A stretch of DNA of 32,824 bases from a virus. Positions within the stretch are counted from its first letter, which is position 1; each line of letters starts with the position of its first letter. Of the stretch, positions 19,101 through 26,696 are shown in pieces. The DNA lies in the IMG/VR virus record IMGVR_UViG_3300032265_001454, positions 1-32,824 of that record, one strand, 5' to 3'. The notes under the pieces were generated by a model. The model ran no database searches and had not been told where the DNA came from. It saw only the letters and a program-made list of their open reading frames with translations. A program made the position numbers and the translations under genes.

Positions 19101-22100
19101 CAATCTGGAAGAGTTTATGACTATGGAAAAAAACCAGGCCAGCAAACTTGGTCAGTCATGCATAGTGAAATTGATAAACCAGATGTGAAAAAAATTAAAA
19201 AAGCGTTTTTATACAATAGAAAATTAGGAACTCTGGTAACTTACTTGGATATAATTGATCCTGCCCAGGGAAAAATTGCTGGCCCAGCTGACGAAGAAAT
19301 TAAATTCAAAGCAGTATACGATCCTGCAACTTATAGTGTTGGAGATACCACAGTCAATGTAAATTCAGGAACAGCATGGACTGATGATCGAGTAGGACAG
19401 TTATGGTGGGATTTAAGAACCGCTAAATTTTTAAATGCTTATCAAGATAATCCAATTTATAAAAATACTAATTGGAACACATTGGCCCCAGGCGCAAGTA
19501 TAGACGTTTATGAATGGGTAAAATATAATCAGTTGCCAAGTCAATGGGACAGCCTTGCAGATACTCCTACCGGCATTGCACTTGGAATCAGCGGAACTAG
19601 TTTGTATGGTAACACTGTATATAGTGTAAAACAAACATATAATACAACCACACAGCAATTTAAAAATACATATTATTTCTGGGTCAAGAACAAAAAATTT
19701 GTACCTAATGTTCCTGGTAGAAATATGTCAGCTCAAAACGTGGCTAATTTAATTGCAAATCCAAGAGGTCAAGCATATACATATCTTGCACTAACTGGCC
19801 CTAGTAGTTTTAGCCTTGTAAATGCAAAACAATATTTAAAAAGCGATGAAGTTGTATTAAGCGTAGAATACTGGCTCGGCACAAAAACAGATCAAAATGT
19901 ACACGGCCATTGGAAACTTATCAGTAACGATCCTACCACTTATATTCCTTTGGTAATTGAACAAAAATGGATTGATAGTTTATGCGGAAAAGATTCTGCA
20001 GGTAGACAAGTTCCAGATCCGTCGTTGCCTCCAAAGATTCGTTACGGCATCGAAAACAGACCACGCCAAGGAATGTTTGTAAATCGTTTTGAAGCATTAA
20101 AAGAATTTGTAGAACAAGCTAATCAATTACTAGCAGTAAATCAAGTAGTTGAAAATAATAATCTTACAAATTTAGAAAGTTATGATGCTCCACCGTCTGC
20201 ATCATCTGGATTATATGATATATCTTTTGACACTTACCCTGAATTAAATTTTGCCAGCGTAGGAAATTTTGCTAAACCATCTATTAGTCCTTCGATAGCA
20301 GATGGTCGAATTGTTGGAATAACAATTAATACAGATACACAGGGAAACCCATTAGCTGGCAAAGGGTATACAATTGCACCGTTTATACAAGTAGTAGGCT
20401 CGGGCGAAGGCGCTGTTGTTAGAGCAATTATAAATGCTAAGGGACAAATTACCGGCGCTAAAATAGAATCAGCCGGTGAAGGCTACGATAGTTCAACTAT
20501 AATGATTGTTAGAAATTATAGTGCATTGGTATTAAGTGATGAAAATGCAAATAATAAATGGAGCATATACAACTGGATACCACCAACAACTACATCCAAT
20601 GGATCGATAGTTGATGGTTACTGGACCCTACAAAGAACACAATCGTATGATGTTAGAGATTACTGGAATTATTCAGATTGGTATGCACCTGGATATAGTC
20701 AGTTTACATTAGCTGATTTTTCTGTTGCTACATTATCTGATTTAAATTCTATAGAACCTATACTGGGAGAAACAGTAAAAGTTAGAAATAGTAATTCAGG
20801 AGGGTGGGTAATACTAGTCAAGTATGCTAATTCAACTAGCGTTGATTGGACACAAAGCTATAAAATTGTTGGAATACAAAACGGAACTATACAATTAAGT
20901 TCTTCTTTGTATAATACAACTGCAACTACACAAGGTTTTGATAATAATATATACGATTCAGACTCTTATGATTTGGTAGCGGCAACTGAATTAAGAATAA
21001 TATTAGATAGTTTAAAGAATAATATTTTTGTTGGAGAACTAAACGGTTCTTATTTAGACTTGTTCTTTGGTAGCGTACATTATATTCACAGTGAGCAACC
21101 TTATGTTGACTGGATATTTAAAACCAGTTTTGTAAGAGCACAACATAACATTGGAAGTTTAGATCAGCCGGTTACTTACAAACCAGACAATTTATCAAAC
21201 TTTGAAGATTATGTAAACGAAGTCAAGCCTTATAAAACCAAAGTTAGAGAGTATATTAGTAACTATGATAGTATAGATCCAGCACAACTTCCTATAACTG
21301 ACTTTGATCTACAACCAATCTATGAAGGTAATAAAATGACCTTGATAGAAGTTCATGTACAAAATGGTCAAATTATTGCACAGGATCCAGCCATTGAAAC
21401 TTATCCTTGGAAATTCTGGGCAGATAATGTTGGATTTACCATTACTGAATTAAAACTAATCGACGGCGGCAGTGGATATGTAACAGAACCTCAGGTTGTT
21501 ATTTCAGGAAATAGTGGAAATGGAGCTACTGCAAGAGCATTTATCAGTAATGAAAAAGTTAATCGAGTAGTATTACTGACACCGGGCGCAGGGTATTTAG
21601 AAGCTCCAAAAGTTACAATTAACGGCGGGATACTTCCGACTGGTACTCCTGCACAGGTTGTGGCCACTATAGGAAAAGGTGTTGTTAGATCTAATTATAT
21701 CGGAATTAAATTTGACAGAGTTGACCAAAAATATTATATAACACAGTTACAAAAAAATGAAACTTTTACTGGAACAGGTTCTAGACTACAATTTCCATTA
21801 GTATGGGGCCCAGATAACCGAATTGGTCAAAGTACAGTTACTATTGATGGCATTCTTGCATTAAGAGATACCTATACATTAAATATTCTTTCAAATAAAA
21901 CCAAAGGATATACAACTTATTCTGGTACAATAACATTTACTAAACCGCCCATCAAAGGCGCGGCAATATCAGTTACATATATCATAGATGAATCTTTGTT
22001 GAGTGCTACAGATCGAATTCAATACTATTATAATCCAACAACTGGAGAATTAGGAAAAGATCTAGCACAGCTGATGACAGGCATTGATTATGGTGGTGTG

Positions 22101-25100
22101 ATAGTTAATGGTTTAGGTTTTGAAGTGTCACAGGGTTGGGACAGTGTTCCATTTTATTCAGATAAGTGGGACACATATGATTCTAAATACACTGATTATA
22201 GCATAGTTGTAGATGCAAACACACATGAATTTACATTGCCATACACGCCGTCGTCTGGAACACAACTAAACATTTATAAATTGTCCACCAGTGTTGACTC
22301 ATATGTGTCAGACGGTGTCGCAACTCAGTATCAGTATAACATTCAAGACTTTAATCCGTATGCTACTGTAACAAACACCACACAAACTCAGGGAATTTAT
22401 GCTACATTTACATCAATTAATACTGTAGTAAATTCGTATGGAACAGTTCTAGTGGTATCTAGTACAACGAATATTGTATCAGGTATGACAATTTCTGGAA
22501 CAGGATTTGTGTCCGGTCAAACAGTAGTATCAGTTACAAATTCTACTACAATAAGATTAAGCGCACCACCAGATAGTTTACCAAACGGCACACTAGTATT
22601 TTCTTTTAATGTTGCTGGTAGTAACATTCTTAGAGTAGCTAGTGTAACAGGCGTGAGAGTTGGAGACGTGCTGTCCACAGCTGATACTAGTCTTGACTTG
22701 TTTGCATCAAGCACCACTGTAAAATCAATCTCTGGAAAAGTATTAACTTTAAACACAATATTATATTACAGTATACCTGATACTACCTATATAACATTCA
22801 CACGCAAATTAATTCAACCAACAGATGTAGTTATAACAGGAACTGGATTAGCAACTTTAACTAATTTGTCAAACAGCGGAATTGTGGCAGGTTCCACGAT
22901 CAATATTATTGGATCTCTGAATCCAATTAAATTAGATGATCCTAATTATAACATTGCACCGTATTTTGCTCAACTGATAGAAGCATCTGCATATGATACA
23001 GCCTTTACTTCTAACTATCAAAGTATTCAAGCAGGACTTGCAATACTAAATCATATCACTGTGTATGGTTACAAAGTAAGCGAAACAAATTATTCTATTT
23101 CTGAATTAATTTCTAACATTACTGGGTTACCAAATGTAGCAAATAATACACCAGCGGTTACTGAAATCAATACTAATGCCGCTATTATTAAAAATATTGT
23201 GAGCGGAGGTATTGTTCCACAACCAATTTTTACCTCACCGTATGGCACACCAACACGCATAGTATACAATGTTCCAACGATCAATACTCCTAGCGATGGC
23301 ATTCATATTGGTCCATATGTGTATATTCCAGTAGCAACTATTGGTGCTACACCTGTAACAACCGGTTGGTCTGTATCCGGGTTAGGAATAACAGGGTTTG
23401 CCAGTGTCACAAATGTAGTAATACAAAATGGATTAGTTGCGGCACAAATTAATCAAAGTATTCAACTATTGGTTGAATCTGGAAATTATACCTTTATTTC
23501 TCCAGGATACGGTTCGTATAGTGCCGCAACATTGCTGAACGATAATATTCCGTTCATACAAGCAGAGTTGGTAAAGTATCTTAGCAATAATTATCCAAGC
23601 ATAACAATCAATCTTACAGATTTTCAAACAAGAATACAGTACATTGTACTAAGTTTATGCTATGATTTAATGTACGGCGGCAACAGAGAATCTATATATT
23701 CGGCGACACAATACTGGATTTATAACAATAGTATTCCATTCATTCAACCATCGTCTTATTGGTCTGGTATATTTGGTTACCTTAATACTATAGCACAAAA
23801 CATTATTACGAATACGCCGTTTACAAGATTACAAACAGCTTTTTTCCAAACTACAGTTGCTAACTTGGTAAATGGTGTAGTTGCAAGTACATCTATTAGT
23901 AACAATATTACGACAATAAAAACAGTTATTAGTAATTCTTTCTATCCTAATGCTACAATAGTTAACCCTACATTAACTGTTGCACCTGCTGGATTGCAAA
24001 CTGTTGCAAACACAATTTTATCAAACGAATCTGCATTAACTCCAGCTGTAAATCCATCGGCAATAGTTAATACATTCTTGTCTAATGGTGTGTCTGATGG
24101 CGACGGGCTTGTAACTAAAACATTTACAATACCACAACCATACACATTGGTGGACGGCGGAAAAGCAAATTCAGTTATTGATATTCAAGTTGACGACGGC
24201 GGCTCAGCCAGTACCACTTACGGTGCTCTTGATAGAGTGGACGCAGGATCAAACGCATCTGCAAATGTGTTTATTGTATCAAAAGGCGATGAATTTATTA
24301 TTAGACAAACAACTAGTGATGGTTCTATTACTCCTCAGCCTCAAGACTACGATACTGCCTTAGACGGCGGTGATACTAGTACATTAACTGGAATTTTTGC
24401 TACAGCAACGGGTCTAGCCGCTGACGATATTATTGTAGATGGCGACGGGTTTGTTACAACTTCCACAAATGTTGCACCAGAGGAAGTAGTTCCAGGGCAG
24501 GTTGTTGATACTCTTGCTATCAAAGTATTTGACAAACCTACCAGCGGATCAGCAACTATAAAAGTAGATAATTATTTCGGTGACGGAACTAATACTACTT
24601 TCAAAGTCACTCAGCAAGCTAATAGTCCAGGCGCAATTATTGTAAAATCTAACGGATCAGTAAAGACAATTACAGCAGATTATGATATTGATTTTAATAA
24701 TAGCAATGTGGTATTCCATGTTGCTCCTGCAATGAACGCACAAATCAGTTTGTTTAGTATTGGATTCAGCGGTGCTAATATTATTGACATTGACCATTTT
24801 ATTGGAGACGGACAAACTAGAGAGTTTGTAACCAATGCATCTTGGACATCTCCAATAACTGTGCTGGTTTACGTTAATGGCACAGTTGCTAGCCCGCAAA
24901 TATTTAAGACTGATACATCTTATTCGTATTCAAATGCTATTGGATTTAAATTTGCAATAGCTCCTAAGGTAGGAGACCTTATCAATTTTATAATTGTAGC
25001 AGGATCTTCGCCTACGTATGCTATTTCTAATATTGAAACAGTATTAACTAACGGCTTAAGAACTTATACATTACAAAATATTGTTGGTAATTCTTTACCT

Positions 25101-26690
25101 AATGAATCAAATATGATTGTTCGAGTAGATCAAAATATTTTATCTGGGCCAGTTAATAGTTACTTTACAATTGGTAGCAACAGATTAAATTATAATATTG
25201 ATCCAACCAAATTTGTTCCTTACAGCGTTGATATTACTACAATAAATGTATATGTAGGAAATACTACATTGGTATTAGGCAAAGATTATATTGTAGATCT
25301 CGGCGGTATCACAATTAAAATTAATAAAAATACATATTCTGCCTATAAAGGACAAGAATTAGTGGTAAGCGTTACTACAGGCCAAGGTTACACATTTAAT
25401 CCGTCATCTAATCAAATCACATTTGATCAAGCATACGACAATACTCATGTAGTTCAAGTGATTAGTTCTTATCAACATGAGTTTTTAGATATACAAAGAA
25501 CAACAGTTTCTGCATCCAGCACTGCATTGTTAGTACCAAACTCTTCTCAATATTATTACTATGAAAATATTCTTGGAGGTGTAATAGATTTAGATAGACC
25601 AGTGCTTAATGATTACTATGTATGGGTAATTAAAAATAACAAATTGTTAAGTCCTGTAGTTGACTACAAATTAAATGAAGATTATCAAAGTATCACACTG
25701 GCACAAAACTGCATTATTACAGATAAGATTACGTTAATTACATTTGGTAGTAATGTGTTACAATCTGGAATTGCATACATGCAATTTAAAGACATGCTTA
25801 ACCGAGTAAGTTACAAACGCCTAAGTCAGGCAAAACAAACTACACTTGCACAAGATTTGCATTGGAATGATATTAATATTGTGGTATCAAATGCTTCTGC
25901 ATTTGATTTGCCTAATCCTAGAAACAACAAACCTGGAGTTGTTGAAATTCGAGGAGAGCGTATTGAATATTTTTCGTTGGTTGGTAATACACTAAGTCAA
26001 TTACGCAGAGGAACATTAGGTACTGGAGTTAACACGCTAGTGGTTGCAGGATCTAATGTGCAAGATATTGGCGGTAGTGAAACTATACCCTACCACGATA
26101 CACAGATTGTAAATCATATTATCAGTGACGGAACTTCTACAGTTAATTTAGATTTCACACCAGCATCGGTAAATGAAATAGAAGTGTTTGTTGGCGGATA
26201 TAATGACGGAACTCAGTGGGAATCAGGAGCAGTTTATTCTGTAGGATCAATAGTTAATGTAGGAGTTTATACTTATAGATGTCTTGTTAATCACTCCAGC
26301 GGCAGTACTTTCTTCAGCCCTGTGACTACAGTGACTATAAACCCTGACGGTACAACAACAGCAACAGCAATTAATGTACTTTCTTCTAGTGTTTGGCAAT
26401 TCTTTATAGGCAATCTTCGATTGAAGAAAGTTGGATATAGTGTGTTTAACATAAACAACGCACCGTCCAGCCCCGAAGGAGATGTTACATTTAAGGCAGA
26501 CTTTACAGTTGACGGCACTACACCTCAAATAACATTGACTAATTTACTAAGTTTTGGAACACAAATTACAGTAGTTAAGAATACCGGAAAGGCATGGGAC
26601 AACACTACAAATATTCTCTACGATACTGGAAAGATAAGTGATTTTGTTAGATCTGCACCCGGTATTTGGTACAGCGAGTATAAACAATAA
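10122..26690 (+). CDS. giant modular baseplate structural protein at the gp7 position (5522 aa)
   Basis: One open frame of 16.6 kb follows gp6, where T4 has gp7 (1032 aa), so it is probably a wedge or wedge-attached protein; I see no clear gp7 sequence match. The N-terminus (1-165: ANRKFLQATVDQLFQPGSV, RIRQDYQFEPSITIQD, EFYSWDPHIDWDKFVNFQNY) is familiar to me from marine T4-like structural proteins. A cupredoxin-like module follows (about 163-268), and about 1130-1300 is a conserved core (FGDQSPVETAWRRSSHYPFA). Chitin-binding-like modules appear near 1426, 1549 and 1738, an apparent FG-GAP-type propeller at about 2130-3010, Gly-rich beta repeats near 3390-3463 and 3778-3836, and a helical region near 4280-4650 (YDLMYGGN). 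The C-terminal part has EEVVPGQVVDTLAIKV (about 4787) and VEIRGERIEYF with QLRRGTLGTG. I count only about seven cysteines. Recognisable phage structural motifs throughout argue against a chimeric assembly. Function beyond the virion baseplate is inferred. Confidence 0.8.
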   Translation: MANSQDAKKGNISLSEKLLPTFYQTSANRKFLQATVDQLFQPGSVQKINGYIGRKNAKSANGEDIYLAAADRIRQDYQFEPSITIQDNLGNTTFFKDYIDYINQIGVFGGLNNNHARLNKQEFYSWDPHIDWDKFVNFQNYYWLPYGPETIKFPGQAKAIESTYTVTIESEINNNEYVFTPNGFTRNPVLKLYRGQTYHFDINSPGNPFSIKTARTPGTADRYLNDFVSGYGIETGVLTFTVPLDAPTILYYQSETDVNLGGAFEILSILEDSYIDITHDLLGKKTYKLPDGTQLSNGMKVSFLGNVTPAEYAVGEYFVEGVGTSIKLVSTKILEIINTYTTEQTIPFDTDKFDTEPFSDATGFAGQPDYIVINKTSNDYNNWSRYNRWFHKDVIIASATYNGNVASLDQTARAVRPIIEFEANLKLANFGTNAITDVDIVDDYTTDAFSFIEGTLGYNVDGVPLAQGQRIIFTADQDRLVRNKIFEVQFLDVLHLNAGSRQIHLAEIATPVLNQVTLVKTGKKYQGKNIYYDGSSWVVGQQKTKINQAPLFDIVDSNGISYGDNTVYNGSTFKGTTLFSYKLGSGNNDSHLGFPLSYRNISNIGDIVFNFTLATDSFQYKINTEVLTQNINVGYLVTQNYSGKTIYKNGWQECTVENTQAAIRIYKNSNLTNNFPIDIFDDINNLLDLTVKIYINGKRLDPALWSISAGPYYKIVVLTTPIALTDVLTIRAFSAQPINKNGYYEIPLNLQNNPLNNIMGDFTLGEVIDHVGSIVDNTLEFSGSFPGSGNLRDLGNTTQYGTKFVQHSGPLSNSLYHITSETNNIVRSVEQSRDDYNNFKRNFIKLAGNLGVDGNPVTVVNLIMQKLNKDRPNTAPYYFSDMVPYGASVKTDLTVVDHRIKQYPLSSVFTLDTLSNKAVGIYLNGVQLLHIQDYTFDNQGFVIIDPSVPMNTGDTITTVEYDSTDGCFVPATPTKFGMWPSYIPKIYTDTTYLTPRTMIQGHDGSQVLAYGDYRDALILELEKRIFNNIKVKYDTSIFDIADVIPGYNRSNDYSLTEFNEVLAPNFYKWTTLSGRDFTKPLSYNINNTFTYNYTGTAAPDGSPLPGYWRGIFQYLLDTDRPNLCPWEMLGFSIEPSWWQSLYGPAPYTGDNSPMWQDISDGLVKAPGKPPVKLSKYAKPFLMKHLPVDSDGRLVSPLVSGLAHGPTTQTIANNFIFGDQSPVETAWRRSSHYPFAVILSSILLTPAKTIGLLLDRSRIVRNLAGQLVYKDTNLRIRPADIKLPSIYTSSSRVQTSGIVNYVVDQILNFIFSNNIKSYKQYITDLATMTTKLSYRVGAFTSKDQLNLLLDSKTPLSKGNVFVPKENYNVVLNTSNPIKKITYSGVIITKLSSGYEVKGYSKTQPYFKYYPYTQSGATITVGGISEVYSQFTQGQQYTTGSVIEFNGQYFRALVNFTAGPTLDSSTVTILGSLPVIGGATATMRKRWDRTVPITVPYGTEFGTAQEVVDFLQGYGRWLQDQGFVFDSFNVNLSHVANWETSSKEFLFWTTQNWSPTINPSKDWVPNEPVAYGSIIKYNGSYYSAQYNIPPAELFDETLYTTLDGLSVVGNSVLSLSPAATKLTFTTTLAVVDDIKNQFYKYEIFKVDGTPISPKFLDSYRSGNVVTYTPRTTDGIYSASFYLIQHEQVVTLDNTTIFNDVIYNPESGYRQERIKVAGHVSMDWYGGLDIPGFIFDQAVVQEWQSWKDYSLGDIVNYQGFYYSALSALVGTQTFNPVSWTQLENKPTPQLLPNWSYKASQFEDFYSLESDNFDSAQQKMAQHLVGYQKRQYLDNILQDDVTEFKFFQGMIKEKGTQNSLNKLFNVLSSDNLESLVFYEEWALRLGQYGAAKAFENIEFILDESKFRINPQGVELRNLNDVSLDETFIIQQTKNDVYLKPFGYNSQPWPLLSVYNPYLRSAGYVNASDVFLSIGHLTELKNHNVATFNEGAYISVSFDGPSWNVYRFTDLQITITSVAYNNVDTLTFTTENLLSFKVGDWIGISQVAKIQGFYQVTSVKLNSFTVNAVISGFPSPFTQTAQVVVYALVSQRTSSINNLDTVLTPRATPGEMIWTDDQGNGKWAAWKYNPVYNISYLNNSAPQASLEFGSVVAINRAGTMAAVGTGFGQITTYDKFSIALPWVQRQIIEPPFIATNAVYLIGASTTLGSTTVSMASAVSGMIGGLITGQGIPLDTLITSVTPGVSVTISQKANASSSGTTYTVSTNVNPLNVISTSISISPDGEYLITGSPLAGNAVTNYLGEYDPLIIYGPGAIVSVLNYDTGFTDFYQAIAVAPLGADPYGGNPEYWENIFYVPVNSYGTWDPTVIYPFDSGTSTGTTVVYKGKVYESAITIYGQATITVTNTAAVTYYLTTADTSVLGVGYQITFSGNTFGGVAQGVIYYVATIISSTQFTITALQGSALTVPLTTASGEMTATQAAAQAPDSGNGQWTLQYSLTGYTGQGVVSLYKKDSNNIYSLVDTIISPFASANENFGSSFAFGNDVIYISAPGYLNNTGRVYKLKYSTVVQATSAYNPVGSYASVLRVTSTSGIRPGMYVLGAGFTSGQIVETILSSTTVQLSGTPDSTPSGLIEFAVIGWGYDQTEIYSGTITGMNFGYSLAISNDNSTLAISAASNVTTAIVAIFKASTNLSIATTGASGTGTTATITFTKQNLVPFALGDTITVSGVSPSTFNGAFVVTAVTNSNVSFASPARGPQTHAGIITGNSLSGIALTQVLAGIDYDIQLAISDDGQYIAISDDTTSTSQIKQGGSVTVFKNTNGQYTVYQSVLPHQPETNGHFGRKISFMNNYNTLVIYSQYGDTFITTTFDSNGTTFDKNSTPFTVRQINSGRVDVYDKYADNWIFSESLTRSNPVTPAGEFVVGDTYSILSLGTTDFTKVGASINAIGVTFTATGDGNGTGTAAIITNESGVADGYGSGFAVGGNHILIGAPFGIDQGLQSGRVYDYGKKPGQQTWSVMHSEIDKPDVKKIKKAFLYNRKLGTLVTYLDIIDPAQGKIAGPADEEIKFKAVYDPATYSVGDTTVNVNSGTAWTDDRVGQLWWDLRTAKFLNAYQDNPIYKNTNWNTLAPGASIDVYEWVKYNQLPSQWDSLADTPTGIALGISGTSLYGNTVYSVKQTYNTTTQQFKNTYYFWVKNKKFVPNVPGRNMSAQNVANLIANPRGQAYTYLALTGPSSFSLVNAKQYLKSDEVVLSVEYWLGTKTDQNVHGHWKLISNDPTTYIPLVIEQKWIDSLCGKDSAGRQVPDPSLPPKIRYGIENRPRQGMFVNRFEALKEFVEQANQLLAVNQVVENNNLTNLESYDAPPSASSGLYDISFDTYPELNFASVGNFAKPSISPSIADGRIVGITINTDTQGNPLAGKGYTIAPFIQVVGSGEGAVVRAIINAKGQITGAKIESAGEGYDSSTIMIVRNYSALVLSDENANNKWSIYNWIPPTTTSNGSIVDGYWTLQRTQSYDVRDYWNYSDWYAPGYSQFTLADFSVATLSDLNSIEPILGETVKVRNSNSGGWVILVKYANSTSVDWTQSYKIVGIQNGTIQLSSSLYNTTATTQGFDNNIYDSDSYDLVAATELRIILDSLKNNIFVGELNGSYLDLFFGSVHYIHSEQPYVDWIFKTSFVRAQHNIGSLDQPVTYKPDNLSNFEDYVNEVKPYKTKVREYISNYDSIDPAQLPITDFDLQPIYEGNKMTLIEVHVQNGQIIAQDPAIETYPWKFWADNVGFTITELKLIDGGSGYVTEPQVVISGNSGNGATARAFISNEKVNRVVLLTPGAGYLEAPKVTINGGILPTGTPAQVVATIGKGVVRSNYIGIKFDRVDQKYYITQLQKNETFTGTGSRLQFPLVWGPDNRIGQSTVTIDGILALRDTYTLNILSNKTKGYTTYSGTITFTKPPIKGAAISVTYIIDESLLSATDRIQYYYNPTTGELGKDLAQLMTGIDYGGVIVNGLGFEVSQGWDSVPFYSDKWDTYDSKYTDYSIVVDANTHEFTLPYTPSSGTQLNIYKLSTSVDSYVSDGVATQYQYNIQDFNPYATVTNTTQTQGIYATFTSINTVVNSYGTVLVVSSTTNIVSGMTISGTGFVSGQTVVSVTNSTTIRLSAPPDSLPNGTLVFSFNVAGSNILRVASVTGVRVGDVLSTADTSLDLFASSTTVKSISGKVLTLNTILYYSIPDTTYITFTRKLIQPTDVVITGTGLATLTNLSNSGIVAGSTINIIGSLNPIKLDDPNYNIAPYFAQLIEASAYDTAFTSNYQSIQAGLAILNHITVYGYKVSETNYSISELISNITGLPNVANNTPAVTEINTNAAIIKNIVSGGIVPQPIFTSPYGTPTRIVYNVPTINTPSDGIHIGPYVYIPVATIGATPVTTGWSVSGLGITGFASVTNVVIQNGLVAAQINQSIQLLVESGNYTFISPGYGSYSAATLLNDNIPFIQAELVKYLSNNYPSITINLTDFQTRIQYIVLSLCYDLMYGGNRESIYSATQYWIYNNSIPFIQPSSYWSGIFGYLNTIAQNIITNTPFTRLQTAFFQTTVANLVNGVVASTSISNNITTIKTVISNSFYPNATIVNPTLTVAPAGLQTVANTILSNESALTPAVNPSAIVNTFLSNGVSDGDGLVTKTFTIPQPYTLVDGGKANSVIDIQVDDGGSASTTYGALDRVDAGSNASANVFIVSKGDEFIIRQTTSDGSITPQPQDYDTALDGGDTSTLTGIFATATGLAADDIIVDGDGFVTTSTNVAPEEVVPGQVVDTLAIKVFDKPTSGSATIKVDNYFGDGTNTTFKVTQQANSPGAIIVKSNGSVKTITADYDIDFNNSNVVFHVAPAMNAQISLFSIGFSGANIIDIDHFIGDGQTREFVTNASWTSPITVLVYVNGTVASPQIFKTDTSYSYSNAIGFKFAIAPKVGDLINFIIVAGSSPTYAISNIETVLTNGLRTYTLQNIVGNSLPNESNMIVRVDQNILSGPVNSYFTIGSNRLNYNIDPTKFVPYSVDITTINVYVGNTTLVLGKDYIVDLGGITIKINKNTYSAYKGQELVVSVTTGQGYTFNPSSNQITFDQAYDNTHVVQVISSYQHEFLDIQRTTVSASSTALLVPNSSQYYYYENILGGVIDLDRPVLNDYYVWVIKNNKLLSPVVDYKLNEDYQSITLAQNCIITDKITLITFGSNVLQSGIAYMQFKDMLNRVSYKRLSQAKQTTLAQDLHWNDINIVVSNASAFDLPNPRNNKPGVVEIRGERIEYFSLVGNTLSQLRRGTLGTGVNTLVVAGSNVQDIGGSETIPYHDTQIVNHIISDGTSTVNLDFTPASVNEIEVFVGGYNDGTQWESGAVYSVGSIVNVGVYTYRCLVNHSSGSTFFSPVTTVTINPDGTTTATAINVLSSSVWQFFIGNLRLKKVGYSVFNINNAPSSPEGDVTFKADFTVDGTTPQITLTNLLSFGTQITVVKNTGKAWDNTTNILYDTGKISDFVRSAPGIWYSEYKQ
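10609..10929 (+). other. cupredoxin-like module in the giant protein, metal ligands lost
   Basis: Residues about 163-268 follow the pattern of cupredoxin-like domains: LYRGQTYHFDI, then a G-x-P-F strand, then YGIETGVLTFTVPLDAP, then LYY and GG. In related modules the G-H-P-F histidine and a YYxCxxHxxM ending are expected. Here the positions read G206-N207-P208-F209 and Y251-Y252-Q253-S254-E255, with no Cys, His or Met ligands. A structural rather than redox role is inferred. Confidence 0.5.
14395..15465 (+). repeat. cluster of three chitin-binding-like (CBM5/12-type) modules
   Basis: Three stretches of the giant protein share the layout x-Y-x-x-G-(S/D)-(I/V)-(I/V)-x-(Y/F)-x-G-x-(Y/F)-(Y/F)-x-A. 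They are YTTGSVIEFNGQYFRAL (near 14424-14475), VAYGSIIKYNGSYYSAQ (near 14820-14870) and YSLGDIVNYQGFYYSAL (near 15357-15408). The third is flanked by W residues as in CBM5/12 folds (EWQSWKDY and NPVSWTQL). Related copies occur at about 17180-17280 and 26212-26415 in the same gene, and at about 28368-28470 in the collar fibre gene. Glycan binding is an inference from the pattern. Confidence 0.5.
16530..19150 (+). other. apparent FG-GAP/propeller region with inserted modules
   Basis: Residues about 2137-3010 of the giant protein contain recurring blades of the form (F)G-x-(S/A)-(V/L)-A-I-x-x-D/N-G-x-x-(A/L)-(A/V)-(I/V)-(G/S). Examples are FGSVVAINRAGTMAAVG, TSISISPDGEYLITGSP, FGSSFAFGNDVIYISAPG, FGYSLAISNDNSTLAIS, LAISDDGQYIAISDD and YGSGFAVGGNHILIGAPFG. 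This is typical of integrin-alpha-like FG-GAP propellers. The blades are separated by unrelated beta modules, including two chitin-binding-like stretches. Blade number (about six or seven) is estimated by eye. Confidence 0.5.
17844..18008 (+). repeat. dispersed beta module, copy 1 (pairs with 22437-22608)
   Basis: Residues about 2575-2629 of the giant protein read GM-x-V-x-G-A-GFTSGQIVETI, then SSTTVQLS and PDSTPSG. They align closely with residues about 4106-4163 of the same protein (GM-x-I-x-G-T-GFVSGQTVVSV, NSTTIRLS, PDSLPNG). A more diverged relative lies at about 16696-16880 (GLITGQGIPLDTLITSV). Confidence 0.7.
22437..22608 (+). repeat. dispersed beta module, copy 2 (pairs with 17844-18008)
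   Basis: Residues about 4106-4163 of the giant protein repeat the module seen about 4.6 kb upstream, keeping the SGQ-x-V turn, the STT-x-x-LS strand and the PDS-x-P loop. A related half-module follows directly (ILRVASVTGVRVGDVLS, near 22624-22680). The two copies sit in otherwise unrelated surroundings, as expected for a movable insertion domain. Confidence 0.7.
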
Positions 26691-26696
26691 AACTAT

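Noticed and set aside
26247-26528. Cysteine-rich minus-strand open frame that could look like a small metal-binding protein
   Set aside because: The cysteine run is the reverse reading of ACA/GCA repeats that encode Thr and Ala in the giant protein. There is no promoter or ribosome site.
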